Positions 24,674 to 35,700 of a stretch of DNA of 64,000 nt are shown here, piece after piece; within the stretch, counting starts at the first letter, position 1, and every line of letters begins with the position of its first letter. The stretch spans positions 1-64,000 of the forward strand of contig NZ_LR701581.1 in NCBI RefSeq assembly GCF_902498805.1. Reading direction: 5' to 3'. Origin of the DNA: Imperialibacter sp. EC-SDR9. Its GTDB lineage: Bacteria; Bacteroidota; Bacteroidia; Cytophagales; Cyclobacteriaceae. The notes beneath the pieces were generated by a model. It was not told where the DNA came from. It searched no databases and saw only the letters and a list, made by a program, of their open reading frames with translations. The position numbers and the translations under genes are program-made.

Positions 24674-27358
24674 ATGAATGAAATGACCTCTCCGCCAAGG
24701 TTTTGGCACCGTTTCTTTCGGTGGTTCTGCCACCCCGAATTGCTGCCGGGGGTAGAGGGCGATCTGATGGAATTGTACAATGAGCGACTATCAGAAACGG
24801 GTCGCCGAAAAGCCAACCGAAGGTTTATTATAGATGTTTTACTGCTTTTCCGTCCGACGATAATACGACCGGTGGAAGGCGCTTACCATTTAAACAGTTA
24901 CGGTATGTTGAGAAATTATTTAAAGGTTGGCTTCAGGAATATCCTTAAACACAAGGCATTTTCCTTTATCAATGTGTTTGGACTGGCCGTGGCCATGTCG
25001 GTGTGTATGCTGGTAATTCTCATGCTGGCCGACCAGCACAGCTATGACCAGTTTCATTCAAAGAAGGACAGAATCTATCGCATTCTCACCGACTCCGAGA
25101 AATTCAGGCAAGCATATGCTACCTCCCCGTACTCTCTGGCGGATGTACTGCGTACCGAGTATCCGTCTGTAGAAACGAGCACCCGACTGATGCCCGGCGT
25201 AGGTGGTGATGTGATCTATAACGAAAAGTTGTTTGAGATGCGGGGCTACTTTGCAGAGCCTGCATTCTTCGAAGTATTCGACTTTGACCTTCAAAAAGGC
25301 AATAAGGTGTCAGCTTTGTCGGCTCCCAATTCAATTGTGATCACAAGTGAATTAGCTGCCAATCTTTTTGGGAAGGAGGATCCACTGGGCAAAGTAGTGT
25401 CATTTTCCGACAGGCAGCTGCCGTTCCCGCTCGATCATGGTGGTGGCGGATCGGCGCCGGTAGAGTGGGGGACTTTTACAGTGACCGGCGTTATTGCAGA
25501 CGAGAAACACAAGTCGCATATCCATTTCGATGTGCTGATGTCGGAGGCTACCCGGCAGCGGCTTTACGTAGAAAAGAAGCTGGAGAATCTCACCAGCAAT
25601 TGGGAGCACTACTGGCAAAATTATACGTACGTGGTGCTGGATGCATCGAAAACAGAGGCAGACTTACAAGCCGATTTGCAGTCACTTGGCGTTCGCAAAT
25701 ACAAAGACATGGAAGATGAAGAGAAAAAGAACATCATCTTCAAAGGTCAGCGTTTGGCGGATATTGCCATGGGACTGGAAAACAACGATACCAATTACCG
25801 GCTGCCCGACTTCGGCTATTATTTCCTTGGCCTGCTGTCCTTTGTCGTGTTGATTTGTGCCTGCCTCAACTACACCAACCTGTCCATTGCCAGGGCTACC
25901 ACCAGGGCAAGGGAAATCGGCGTGCGGAAAACAAATGGTGCCAACAGGGGAAATCTGGTGTTTCAGTTTTTAACTGAGTCTATATTGACTTCCCTGCTGT
26001 CTTTAGGTATCGCCTGGTTAATTCTAGTTCTTTTCCTCAAACCCGCCTTTACGAACTTATGGCTTAACCAGCACTTAAATTTTGAGCTGCCTACTACCTG
26101 GTCAGTCTATCTGGTTTTCTTCGCCTTTGCGTTAACCATCGGCTTGATTGCAGGTGTATACCCTGCTTTTGTCATGGCATCATACCAGCCGGTGAAGGTA
26201 TTGAAGAGCAATTTGGCCGGCGGAAAAGGAAAAATGGGATTGAGAAAGGTGCTCGGTATTTCTCAGTTTGTCGTGTCGCTGCTCTTCATTGTTACTTCTA
26301 TTTTGATTTTCCGGCAGTTCAAACACTATCTCAATTTTGAGTATGGCTTTGCCACTCAAAACGTAGTCAATATAGAGCTGCAGGGCGTTGACAACGATAT
26401 CATAGCCAGCGAGTTGGCTACTGTGCCGGGAGTCACATCGGTGTCGGCTTGTGATATTATTCCGGCCGGGGGCATCAATAATAACTTCACGCTGAGAAAG
26501 CTGGGATCGGAAGACGAATATACCAGGTTTGGTAGCCTGCATACCGATGAGCATTTCATAGAAACGCTGGAGATCAAACTGGTTGCCGGCCGACCACTCC
26601 CTGCTGACAGGGGCGGCCTGGACAAGTATATACTGGTGAATGAGGCGGCTGTGAAAGCGATGGGTTTTGAGTACCCATCCGAGATCATTGGCCAGGTGTA
26701 CGAAACAGAATGGGGTACAAATGCGCTGGAGGTAGTTGGTGTGGTGGAAGATTTTCAGTTTAAGCTGCTCCTGAATGAAGACAAAATATCGCCTCTTGCC
26801 ATGCGTGCTGGTCTGGACCATTACGGCTTTCTGAACGTAAAAATTTCGTCGGATGACCTCATGGGCACCGTGGATAAGCTGAAGGCAAAATGGGAGGTTG
26901 TCGATCCGGTACATCCGTTTAAGTACCGGTTCTTTGACGAACAGTTGGCGGCGACTCATCAGGCAATTTTTGATGTCGTTTCCATCCTTGGCTTTATCGC
27001 CTTTTTATCCGTAGTGATTGCCTGTCTTGGCCTCCTGGGCATGGCTGCTTATTCTGCAGAGCGCCGCACAAAAGAAGTGGGCATTCGCAAAGTAATGGGC
27101 GCACCCGAGCTGGCCATTGCTGTTCTGTTGAGCAAAGAGCTTTTATGGATGCTGACCATCTCGGTGGGTATCGCTGCGCCGCTGAGCTATATCCTGAATA
27201 ACTTGTGGCTTCAGTACTTGCCCAATAGGGTCGAGTTTGGCTTTGGTACGGTCTTTATAGGTTCAAGCCTTCTCTTGCTGATGGGATTGCTCACGATTGG
27301 TTCCCAAACGTTCAGGGCATCGAAAAGGAATCCAGTGGATGCTTTGAGAATGGAATAA
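24674..27358 (+). CDS. FtsX/MacB-type permease, first of a tandem pair
   Basis: From ATG 24674 the protein is 894 residues; the frame can begin at a TTG at 24662 within the PadR gene. It has a cytoplasmic prefix (RFFRWFCHPELLPGVEGDLM then ELYNERLSETGRRKANRRFI), then a membrane segment (FSFINVFGLAVAMSVCMLVI), a MacB periplasmic domain, FtsX bundles with ARATTRAREIGVRKTNGANR and, near the end, SAERRTKEVGIRKVMGAPEL. It is a close paralogue of the next gene. No ABC ATPase or membrane fusion gene is nearby. Confidence 0.88.
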   Translation: MNEMTSPPRFWHRFFRWFCHPELLPGVEGDLMELYNERLSETGRRKANRRFIIDVLLLFRPTIIRPVEGAYHLNSYGMLRNYLKVGFRNILKHKAFSFINVFGLAVAMSVCMLVILMLADQHSYDQFHSKKDRIYRILTDSEKFRQAYATSPYSLADVLRTEYPSVETSTRLMPGVGGDVIYNEKLFEMRGYFAEPAFFEVFDFDLQKGNKVSALSAPNSIVITSELAANLFGKEDPLGKVVSFSDRQLPFPLDHGGGGSAPVEWGTFTVTGVIADEKHKSHIHFDVLMSEATRQRLYVEKKLENLTSNWEHYWQNYTYVVLDASKTEADLQADLQSLGVRKYKDMEDEEKKNIIFKGQRLADIAMGLENNDTNYRLPDFGYYFLGLLSFVVLICACLNYTNLSIARATTRAREIGVRKTNGANRGNLVFQFLTESILTSLLSLGIAWLILVLFLKPAFTNLWLNQHLNFELPTTWSVYLVFFAFALTIGLIAGVYPAFVMASYQPVKVLKSNLAGGKGKMGLRKVLGISQFVVSLLFIVTSILIFRQFKHYLNFEYGFATQNVVNIELQGVDNDIIASELATVPGVTSVSACDIIPAGGINNNFTLRKLGSEDEYTRFGSLHTDEHFIETLEIKLVAGRPLPADRGGLDKYILVNEAAVKAMGFEYPSEIIGQVYETEWGTNALEVVGVVEDFQFKLLLNEDKISPLAMRAGLDHYGFLNVKISSDDLMGTVDKLKAKWEVVDPVHPFKYRFFDEQLAATHQAIFDVVSILGFIAFLSVVIACLGLLGMAAYSAERRTKEVGIRKVMGAPELAIAVLLSKELLWMLTISVGIAAPLSYILNNLWLQYLPNRVEFGFGTVFIGSSLLLLMGLLTIGSQTFRASKRNPVDALRME

Positions 27359-27359
27359 G

Positions 27360-30059
27360 ATGCCGAAGCCAACTAGTCACGCACCGCCCCAATGGGCGCT
27401 AAGGTTTTTTCGCTGGTTTTGCCACCCCGATTTGCTGCCAGGCGTGGAAGGAGACCTGATGGAATTGTACCATGAAAGGCTGGCCGATTCAGGTCAAGCG
27501 AAGGCCAACCGTCGATTTATTGTAGATGTTTTACAGCTTTTGCGCCCGGCGATGATCCGCCCGGTAGAAGGCCATTACTCTTTAAACAAATACGGTATGT
27601 TTAGAAATTATCTGAAGGTAGGAGTTAGAAATATCCTCAAATACAAAGCTTTCTCGTTCATTAACATTTTTGGTCTGGCGGCGGCCATGTCGGTTGGCAT
27701 GCTTATCCTGCTGATGCTGGCTGACCAAAGAAGCTATGATCAGTTTTCACCCGACAAGGAAAGGACGTTCCGGATTTTGTCGAAAATACCGAGGTCATCG
27801 AATCCTAATGCATCCAGCCCATTTCCGCTCGCAGCTGCTCTAACGAGTGAGTCTCCGATCGTTGAGACAGCTACACAGCTTGTGCCTGGAGTGGGTGGCG
27901 ACTTTGTGATGGGAGAACGGAGTATTGAGCTGACAGGCTATTTTGCAGACGAGTCATTTTTTGAAGTTTTAGGTTTTGGTTTGCTGGCAGGAGACAAATC
28001 CGCAGCGCTAGGTGCGCCTAATTCGATGATTATTACCAGTGAGGCAGCTACCCGTCTGTTCGGTGAAGGCGAGTCTTCGATAGACCTGATTGGGAGGTCG
28101 GCCAGATTCTTCGACCGGGGATTGCGGGTGATCCAGTTAGATTTTGGCAGTGAGACTGGAACTACTCCCGTGGACTGGGGCCAGTTTACCATCACGGGCA
28201 TATTGGACAGCGAAAAGTATAAATCGCATCTGAAATTTGATGCGCTCATTTCGTCGGCCAGCATGGCACTGCTGCAGCAGGAACAGAAGGTGCAGAACCA
28301 TACCGATGATTGGGACAGGTATTCCTATAGCTATACTTATGCGAAAGTGAAAGCTGGCAAGACGCAGGCCGATTTAACATCTGATCTGGCGCAGCTGGCT
28401 ACTCAAAAGTATGCAGGCAAAGACGACCTGAAAGACATCAGGCTTATCCCACAAAGACTGACCGAGATCACGCCTGGTATTTTTGTTGGTAATCCGTCAA
28501 GCTTGCAGCTTCCCATCGAGGCGTACTATATCCTGGGTTTTCTTGCGCTCGTGATTATGTTTACTGCCTGCCTCAACTACACAAATTTGTCGATAGCCAG
28601 ATCACTCACCAGGGCAAAAGAGATTGGAGTGAGGAAGGTGAATGGAGCAAAAAGATTGAATCTGGTCATTCAGTTTCTGACAGAATCTGTGCTGATATCG
28701 CTATTGGCACTTGCCATGGGGTTTGCGCTGCTGGTGGCGATCAAGCCTGCCTTTGAAAGGCTGTGGGCCAACCAATTACTTCACCTTGACCTCAATGGTA
28801 ACCTCGTTATTTATACACTTTTCCTTGGTCTGGCGATAGTTGTGGGAATCGTTGCCGGATTCTATCCCGCTGTGCGGCTGTCGGGGTATTCGCCATTAAA
28901 GTCGCTGAAGAAGCTGAACAACGAGGGGCCTGGCAAGCTGGGATTTAGGAAAGTACTACTTTCGTTCCAGTTCATTATTTCGCTTTTTTTCATTGTCACC
29001 TCCATTGTCATAGCCCGCCAATTCAAACACTTTGTTGAGTTTGAGTACGGGTTTGACTCGCAGAATATTGTTAATATTCCCCTCCAGGGCAACGATTATC
29101 AGCTTCTCGCCAACGAGCTGGGCTCAGTGGCAGGGGTCTCCGGTATTTCGGCTTGTGAATTCATTCCGGCTATGGCCATGACCAATGGCATAGGTGTGAA
29201 AAACGCCAACAGAGACGATGAAATGACTGGCTTTGAATACCTGCGGGTTGACTCAGGATTTGTGAGGAACCTTGGTCTTTCCATTTTGGCAGGGCGGAAC
29301 CTGCCGGCTGCTGGCAATGCAGGTCGACTTGTGCTCGTCAACGAAGCCGGGGCAAAGGCACTTGGGTATGAAACATCGTCGGACATCGTCGGACATCTTG
29401 TGGAGGTTGTGGGGTATGCGACACCCAGGGAGGTGATAGGCGTGATGAAAGACTTTCGGTTTCAAACACCCGTTATGCAGGACAAGGTGGGGCCATTGCT
29501 TTTCATCAACGAACCATCCCATTTTAGCTATCTCAATGTCAAAATAGCTTCGAATGATTTACCGGCTACTTTAGAACAGTTGGAGGCCAAATGGAAGGCT
29601 GTCGACGCCGTACATCCGTTCAAGTATCAGTTTTATGACAATCAGCTCGTGAATGTCAACCAGTGGATGGGCGACCTGGTGGCTATCATTGGTTTCATCT
29701 CCTTTCTGGCGATAATAATCTCCTGCCTGGGGCTGCTGGGAATGACCACCTTCACCACAGAACGGCGTGCAAAGGAGGTCGGAATTCGGAAAGTGTTGGG
29801 AGCAGATGCAAAAAGCATTGCGCTGCTGCTTTCCAGACAGTTTTTAGTCCTATTGGTGGTGTCAGTTATCATAGCAGCGCCTCTGAGCTATTTCATCAAC
29901 AACCTTTGGTTGGAGAACTTTCCTAACAGGGTGACGCTGGGATTTGGTACCCTCTTTTTAGGCTCCCTTATTTTGCTGAGCTTAGGTTTGTTAACGATCA
30001 TCTCTCAAACGCTCCGTGCCTCATGGAGAAACCCCGTAGAGGCATTAAGGGCGGAGTAG
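27360..30059 (+). CDS. FtsX/MacB-type permease, second of a tandem pair
   Basis: The 899-residue protein begins one base after the stop of its paralogue and shares its whole layout: the prefix RFFRWFCHPDLLPGVEGDLM, the segment FSFINIFGLAAAMSVGMLIL, the ARSLTRAKEIGVRKVNGAKR motif and TTERRAKEVGIRKVLGADAK near the C-terminus. The two genes therefore arose by tandem duplication, and could form a heterodimer in place of the usual homodimeric permease. An ATPase from elsewhere would be required. Transport cargo is unknown. Confidence 0.88.
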   Translation: MPKPTSHAPPQWALRFFRWFCHPDLLPGVEGDLMELYHERLADSGQAKANRRFIVDVLQLLRPAMIRPVEGHYSLNKYGMFRNYLKVGVRNILKYKAFSFINIFGLAAAMSVGMLILLMLADQRSYDQFSPDKERTFRILSKIPRSSNPNASSPFPLAAALTSESPIVETATQLVPGVGGDFVMGERSIELTGYFADESFFEVLGFGLLAGDKSAALGAPNSMIITSEAATRLFGEGESSIDLIGRSARFFDRGLRVIQLDFGSETGTTPVDWGQFTITGILDSEKYKSHLKFDALISSASMALLQQEQKVQNHTDDWDRYSYSYTYAKVKAGKTQADLTSDLAQLATQKYAGKDDLKDIRLIPQRLTEITPGIFVGNPSSLQLPIEAYYILGFLALVIMFTACLNYTNLSIARSLTRAKEIGVRKVNGAKRLNLVIQFLTESVLISLLALAMGFALLVAIKPAFERLWANQLLHLDLNGNLVIYTLFLGLAIVVGIVAGFYPAVRLSGYSPLKSLKKLNNEGPGKLGFRKVLLSFQFIISLFFIVTSIVIARQFKHFVEFEYGFDSQNIVNIPLQGNDYQLLANELGSVAGVSGISACEFIPAMAMTNGIGVKNANRDDEMTGFEYLRVDSGFVRNLGLSILAGRNLPAAGNAGRLVLVNEAGAKALGYETSSDIVGHLVEVVGYATPREVIGVMKDFRFQTPVMQDKVGPLLFINEPSHFSYLNVKIASNDLPATLEQLEAKWKAVDAVHPFKYQFYDNQLVNVNQWMGDLVAIIGFISFLAIIISCLGLLGMTTFTTERRAKEVGIRKVLGADAKSIALLLSRQFLVLLVVSVIIAAPLSYFINNLWLENFPNRVTLGFGTLFLGSLILLSLGLLTIISQTLRASWRNPVEALRAE

Positions 30060-30105
30060 AGAAATATTTCTTTAAATTTGGGAAAAAATTCCATACATTA
30101 GGGGT

Positions 30106-30561
30106 GTGAAAAAGTATAAAGAAATCGAGTACAAAGTGAATATGGTTGAAGAGCCTGAAATGATCTATAAAAGGCTAAGACCAAGGGTGTCGAGTTACAC
30201 AATACTGGCTTTTGAAGCTTTGGAAGGGGTGCCTGCTACCATTTTTGACGATGTGGTGGGGCTCTTTGGCCATCATGATTACCTTGCCGAGGTGGTGGAG
30301 CTCAACCCCAAAACCATTCGTAAATACCAGGTGCAGCAAATCAAGTTTAGCCCAGCCAAAAGTGAGCTGATGCTCAAGTTAGTCGCTCTTTACCGGAAGG
30401 GTGTGGATACCTTTGGCCAAAGAGAGTCATTCCTTAACTGGTTGTCCAAGCCCGCCTTTGGCATTGATAGTCGTATACCTTTGCATCTTATCAAAACCTC
30501 TGATGGCATTGATCTCATCAGCGAAGAGCTGGATCGCATTCAGCATGGTGATACAGCATGA
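30106..30561 (+). CDS. Xre/MbcA/ParS-type antitoxin (DUF2384)
   Basis: The 151-residue protein starts at GTG 30106. Its N-terminal half is a helical DNA-binding region (SPAKSELMLKLVALYRKGVD lies at the junction), and its C-terminal half is the DUF2384 toxin-binding domain (RESFLNWLSKPAFGIDSRIP and LHLIKTSDGIDLISEELDRI). It overlaps the RES gene by 4 bp (ATGA). The 46 bases before it hold two palindromes, GAAATATTTC (30061-30070) and GGAAAAAATTCC (30081-30092), possible autoregulatory sites. It should neutralise the RES toxin and repress the pair. Confidence 0.92.
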   Translation: MKKYKEIEYKVNMVEEPEMIYKRLRPRVSSYTILAFEALEGVPATIFDDVVGLFGHHDYLAEVVELNPKTIRKYQVQQIKFSPAKSELMLKLVALYRKGVDTFGQRESFLNWLSKPAFGIDSRIPLHLIKTSDGIDLISEELDRIQHGDTA

Positions 30562-31001
30562 AGGTTTACCGGATTACGCTGGCTAAGTTTAGCACAGGCC
30601 TGTATGCTTCCGGATTTGTGGCAAGGTGGAATTCAAAAGGTACTTTTGTCATCTATACGGCGGGATCAAGATCGCTGGCCTGCCTTGAGAATTTGGTGCA
30701 CAGGAGTGGGGAAGGGCTTGATGGTGGATTTAGGGTAATGACGATTGAGATACCCGATGATCTTGCTATTGATAGGGTGGTTTTAAATGATTTACCAGTC
30801 AACTGGAAGGAATTTTCCCAACGAGTGTCGACAAGGGTTATGGGTGACAAATGGGTTGCAAATGGTAAGGCAGCAGTTCTCAAAGTTCCATCGGCTATTA
30901 TCACCGAGGAGTTTAACTACATTTTAAATGCCAACCACAGGGAGTTTAATAGGATTAAGCTTATTAGTTCTGATGAGTTTTCCTTCGATAGAAGGCTTTA
31001 G
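30558..31001 (+). CDS. RES domain toxin (NAD+ phosphorylase type)
   Basis: The 147-residue protein has the RES pattern: VYRITLAKFSTGLYASGFVARWNSKG, with the arginine of the active site, YTAGSRSLACLENLVH with the glutamate, and the C-terminal VPSAIITEEFNYILNANH with the serine and NPxH-like end. Related RES toxins deplete NAD+ and stop growth; the Xre/DUF2384 partner sits directly upstream. Stop at 31001 with the convergent susD gene 132 bases beyond. Confidence 0.92.
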   Translation: MKVYRITLAKFSTGLYASGFVARWNSKGTFVIYTAGSRSLACLENLVHRSGEGLDGGFRVMTIEIPDDLAIDRVVLNDLPVNWKEFSQRVSTRVMGDKWVANGKAAVLKVPSAIITEEFNYILNANHREFNRIKLISSDEFSFDRRL

Positions 31002-31022
31002 CGGGTTTGGGTCTTCAATCGT

Positions 31023-31103
31023 CGCAGGGTTTGAGCCAACCCATTAAAAGGATTTGAATATTGCGGAGAAGTGACAAAGAACTCCCCGATTGCAAACCCT
31101 ACG
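31023..31103. repeat. Inverted repeat between RES toxin and susD
   Basis: CGCAGGGTTTG (31023-31033) pairs with CAAACCCTACG (31093-31103), with one mismatch, round about 59 bases. It lies between convergent genes. It could assist termination in both directions, although no T-run follows. Confidence 0.4.
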
Positions 31104-31133
31104 AAAGCAACCAGGGAGTGTGAGCATTCAGAC

Positions 31134-32705
31134 TTAATTATATCCAGGATTTTGAGGAGCTAAATCTGGGTTATTCACTATTTCCTGTATTGGTATAGGG
31201 AACAAAAGATGCTTGGCTTGCAGGGCCTGGTTGGAACTTAAATTGACATGGCCAACAAAGTTGTCAAATCCACCAGTGGTTTCATTGAACACTTTTTGTA
31301 GTCTGACCATGTCAAACCAGGTGATCCCTTCGTAACAGAACTCATACCAGCGCTCTTTCCAAACAGCCTCTCTGAAAGAAGATTGGGTGAGGGTGCCGAG
31401 CAGTGGCGTAGCCAACCCAGCACGGTCTCTTATGGCTTTAAGGGCATCGTAAGCTGCAAGCGAAGGGCCTGCGACTTCGTTCTGAGCTTCGGCATATATC
31501 AGCAGCACCTCGGCATAGCGAATCATAGGCACATTCAGGTTGTCCGTCCTGGTTCCTGCCACCCTTACTGAATCCCCTTCTTCGTTGACCGTTACGGTGC
31601 CGTTAGCTCTCGTATTGAAATGTTTGAAGATGTAAGGGGCACCAAGATCAAAGGGTTTTCCGTTACCATTGATATAGTAGGTGGTATAGAAATAACCTTG
31701 TTGATTCACTGCCCGAATATCCCCATCTTCATAAGATTCATAGAATGAAAGCGTGGGAACACTGCTGCCAGTGCCTGAGGGTCCACGATAAGTAACCGGC
31801 TTGAAGTTTGGGAACATGTTGCCCATTGGGTTATCAGCTACCAGGTTATTGTACTGCAAGCTGAAGATATGCTCTTTCGTGTTGCCAAGGGTTTCGTCGT
31901 GTACTTCGGCATAGGTATCAAAAAGCTCGATTGTTCCAGCATTGTCTATTACCTCCTTTGCCTTTCTTGCCGCCAAGTCATAATGCGTAGCACCTTTGTC
32001 CAGCGGTTTACCGGCCATGGTTAAATACACTTTGGATAGCATTGATTTAACAGCAGATGTAGACACTCTGCCAGTTCCATCAGTCCATGGTAGCTCCGCT
32101 GATTCAGCGGCAATCAAATCCGCCACAATTTGGTCGTATACCGCCTGCTGTGAAGCACGAATAGGGTAGAAATCTGGCGACACAGCCGTTTGTGGTGAAG
32201 TAATCAATGGCACATCTCCCCATAATCTCACGGCATAGAAGTATGCCCAGGCCCTGAGAAACCGGGCCTCTCCAAGAATTCTATTTTTCTGGGCTGCGTC
32301 CATGGGGTCTATCGCTGGAACTCTGTCCAGCACCAGATTGGCTTGCGCAATCACTCGGTAGAGTCCTCGCCACCAGTTGAGGATATGACCTGTATTGCCA
32401 TCCCAGGTGAGGGAGTAAAGGTTGTTCAAGTCGGAATTTTGTGCAGTTTCAGTCGTCGAAGTGCCAGTGGGTCCTTCGAGCAGTTGCCAGTTCGACGAGA
32501 ATATACCAGCTCCATCGCCAAAAAAACGAGCATCCGCATACACTGCGGCAATAGCAGCTTCTGCGTGGGCCGGTATCGTATAGAAGCTTTCGGGAGTCAG
32601 GTTAGACGGATCCTCTTCATCGAGGAAGTCGGAGCAGCCAGTCCATAGTAGCAGTGTGCCACTGAGGACGATTTTTGCGATATTTTTGAATATGTTATGA
32701 TTCAT
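31134..32705 (-). CDS. SusD/RagB-family nutrient-binding outer membrane lipoprotein
   Basis: From ATG 32705 the protein is 523 residues with a lipoprotein signal (cysteine 24 in LLLWTGCSDFLDEEDPSNL). SusD features include FYTIPAHAEAAIAAVYADAR, the TPR-like helices with RILGEARFLRAWAYFYAVRL, and the C-terminal RYAEVLLIYAEAQNEVAGPS and KERWYEFCYEGITWFDMVRL segments. It forms the lid of the SusC channel, encoded 38 bases upstream, and binds the incoming oligosaccharide or other nutrient. No enzyme gene follows in the operon. Confidence 0.95.
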   Translation of the reverse strand: MNHNIFKNIAKIVLSGTLLLWTGCSDFLDEEDPSNLTPESFYTIPAHAEAAIAAVYADARFFGDGAGIFSSNWQLLEGPTGTSTTETAQNSDLNNLYSLTWDGNTGHILNWWRGLYRVIAQANLVLDRVPAIDPMDAAQKNRILGEARFLRAWAYFYAVRLWGDVPLITSPQTAVSPDFYPIRASQQAVYDQIVADLIAAESAELPWTDGTGRVSTSAVKSMLSKVYLTMAGKPLDKGATHYDLAARKAKEVIDNAGTIELFDTYAEVHDETLGNTKEHIFSLQYNNLVADNPMGNMFPNFKPVTYRGPSGTGSSVPTLSFYESYEDGDIRAVNQQGYFYTTYYINGNGKPFDLGAPYIFKHFNTRANGTVTVNEEGDSVRVAGTRTDNLNVPMIRYAEVLLIYAEAQNEVAGPSLAAYDALKAIRDRAGLATPLLGTLTQSSFREAVWKERWYEFCYEGITWFDMVRLQKVFNETTGGFDNFVGHVNLSSNQALQAKHLLFPIPIQEIVNNPDLAPQNPGYN

Positions 32706-32743
32706 GATAGTTAAATTTTTTGGTTCAAAAAACATGACATAGA

Positions 32744-35700
32744 CTAGAGTCCGATCTGAATTCCCATCGTCCACACCGTGGGCTTAGGATATTCGTGCCA
32801 TTTCATACCCTGAGAGAATACATTGTTGCCATCGTTACCACGAATCGGAGTGATTTCAGGATCTCCGATAACTTCATCGCTCACTATCAGGAAAAAGTTT
32901 TGTGTAGATGCATAAATTCTCAGGTTACTTAGCTTGATTCTCTCGACAGCAGTGGTAGGCAATGAATAGCCAATGAGAAGGTTTCTGCCCCGAATGAACG
33001 AACCATCCTGAACCCAGTGCGTGTCAACATTGGTTACGTAGCCAGCACGGGTGTCTCTTATCTGAGCAATCATGGTATTCTGATTTTCCGGCGTCCAGGC
33101 GTTCAGCACAGTGCGGTAGCTGTTGGCCAAGGTCTGACGATCCTCACTGGAGTGAAGGTTCATGTCCATTATGTCGTTGCCATACATAAACTGCACGTCA
33201 AATGTGAGGTCGAAGTTTCCGAAACGGACATTGTTGATGAATGAACCCCAGCCCTTGGGGCTACCGTTGCCAATAATCATACGGTCAGCATCTGTTATGG
33301 CTTTGTCTCCGTTTACATCTTCGTATTTGATGTCACCCGGCAACATGGTCAAACCGTTCCGATAGCTGGTAAACTCCGCAGCTTCCGCAGCTTCATCGGT
33401 ACCCCAAACGCCCAGCCTGTTTAGCCCCCAATAGGCACCTGCTGGTTCGCCTTCACGAATGATACTTGTTTGGTTGGTGATACCAGGCCCTCCAACTCCA
33501 AAGATGTCTGAACGGGTGGCAAGCTCAAGTACTTTATTCCTGTTGAATGAAATATTAAACGATGTGCTCCAGGAGAACCTGCTGAGTTCAACATTGATGG
33601 TGTTCAACCCGAGTTCTATGCCTTTATTTTCCATCGATCCCACATTTCGTCTGATCGTTGCATAGCCACTTGTTTGTGGTACGGGGGCATCCAGCAGCAT
33701 GTCTGTGGTTTTCCTATAGTAGAAATCGGCTTCGAAGTTTAGCCTTCCTTTAAACAAGCCCACTTCCATGCCAAGGTCTGCTTGAGATGTTCTCTCCCAT
33801 CTTAAATCGGGGTTAGCCAGGCGATTAATTCCCGTACCGCTTACTCTGTTGTTATTGAAAATGGTAGCATAATTTGAACTAAGCAACGACAATGAAGAAT
33901 AGGCTGGAATTTCGGAGTTGCCGGTAAGTCCATAGCTTGTACGAACCTTCAAATTCGAAACAACAGGAAGGTTCTGCATAAATCCTTCCTCAGTAAGTTT
34001 CCATGCCACAGCGGCTGAAGGGAAAAACGAGTACTTATTGTTGTCTCCAAACTTGGATGAACCATCTGCTCTGCCGGTAAAGGTGAACAAATACTTATTC
34101 ATTAAGGTATAGTTGAAGCGCCCGAAGTAGGAGTTTAGGGCTTCTCGGCTGGCTCCAGACCCGACAAGGATATTTTGGCTTCCTGATCCAAGGTTATTGT
34201 AGGAGAAATAGTCGGTTGAGAAGTTTCTGGCTTCTGAATTCTGATTGAAGGTTTTAGACTCTTGCCATGACAAACCAAGCATGCCTGTGAATGCGTGAAC
34301 CTCAGCAAAGGTTTTGGTGTAGGTCAGGTAGTTTTCGAAGGACCAGAAATCGTCCTGTCCCTGAGTAAGCCACGCCCTACCCTGAGAGCCTAACTGAATG
34401 GTTCTTCCTTCGTAGCGCTGCTCACTTTGCTGCACAACGTTGGTACCCAATACGCTGCGTAAAACCAGCCCCTCCGCCAGTGTAATATTCGTGAAGGCAC
34501 TTCCAAGAAGCGTTTGGGTTCCGATGAGGTATTCTCTTTCCATTAAATTATGAACCGAGCTCATTGTACCTTCAGCAAAAGGATAATCCCTGTTGTCGGC
34601 GTAGGTTCCATCTGGGTAGTACACGGGCAGAAAAGGGAAATCTTCCACCATGCGTCGGGGAACCTGATCGCTGAAGTCGACATTGTTTTCTTTCTGGTAG
34701 TTATAGTTTAGGTTGGCACCTACAGTCAACCACTTTTTAACCTTTGTTTCCAGGGAAAGTCGGCCTGAGTACCTCGTCATAAAAGACGTTTTGTACAGAC
34801 CCTGATCGTCCCTGTAACCCATCGAAAACGAGTAGGTAGTGCGATCATCCCCTCCGCTAAAATTCAATTGATGGCTCTGCGAAAGTTTGCTTTGCGTTGT
34901 TTCTTTGATCCAGTCGGTATCATAGTAGGGATTACCATTGGCATCAAAAAGGCGAGGGTCAGTCCGCTTTAGCGCAGGATTTAGCGAGGCCCATCTACCA
35001 GCAGCCCAGCCGGCCGGGTCAAACTTTTCCATGTTAGCCCAGGATAAATCTTCCACTGCCAGATACTCTGCGGTATTTAACACTTCAGGCTTATTTGGTC
35101 CGTAGGTATTCACACTGAAAATTCCATCATAAGTAATTTTTCCTTCACCCGACTTTCCTTTTTTCGTAGTGATCAGGATAACTCCATTGGCACCCCTAGC
35201 ACCGTAAATAGCCGTAGATGAGGCATCCTTAAGTACTTCTACTGAAACTATGTCGGCTGGATTGATGTAGTCAATGGCCGAGCTGCGTTGAGTTTGGTTG
35301 CCCACTGGTAGCTGAACACCGTCTACAACATACAGTGGGTTATTGGAAGAGTTGATGGAACTGAAGCCACGAACTCTTACGTTTGATTTCCCACCGGGGC
35401 GGCCAGAGTTGATGTTTACCTGCACGCCGGGTATTCTGCCAGCTATGGCCTGGTTAAGGGAAGGTGCCGGGCGCTGCTGAAGCTGGTCGGTGTTGACGGA
35501 ACCAACAGAGCCTGTTAAATCTGATCTCTTTTGAGTTCCGTAGCCGATAACCACGATTTCATCGAGACTGGTCACGTCTTCCTTCATGGCAAAGTTGATC
35601 GTGCTTCTGCCTGCAATAGGTACTTCCACTGTAGCGAATCCAATCGATGAAAATACAAGGGTAGTTACTTCATCAGCAACAGTAAGACGATACTGACCAT

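Noticed and set aside
26180-26959. Minus-strand frame of 259 codons over a permease gene
   Set aside because: Antisense shadow; the plus-strand permease has clear domain structure.
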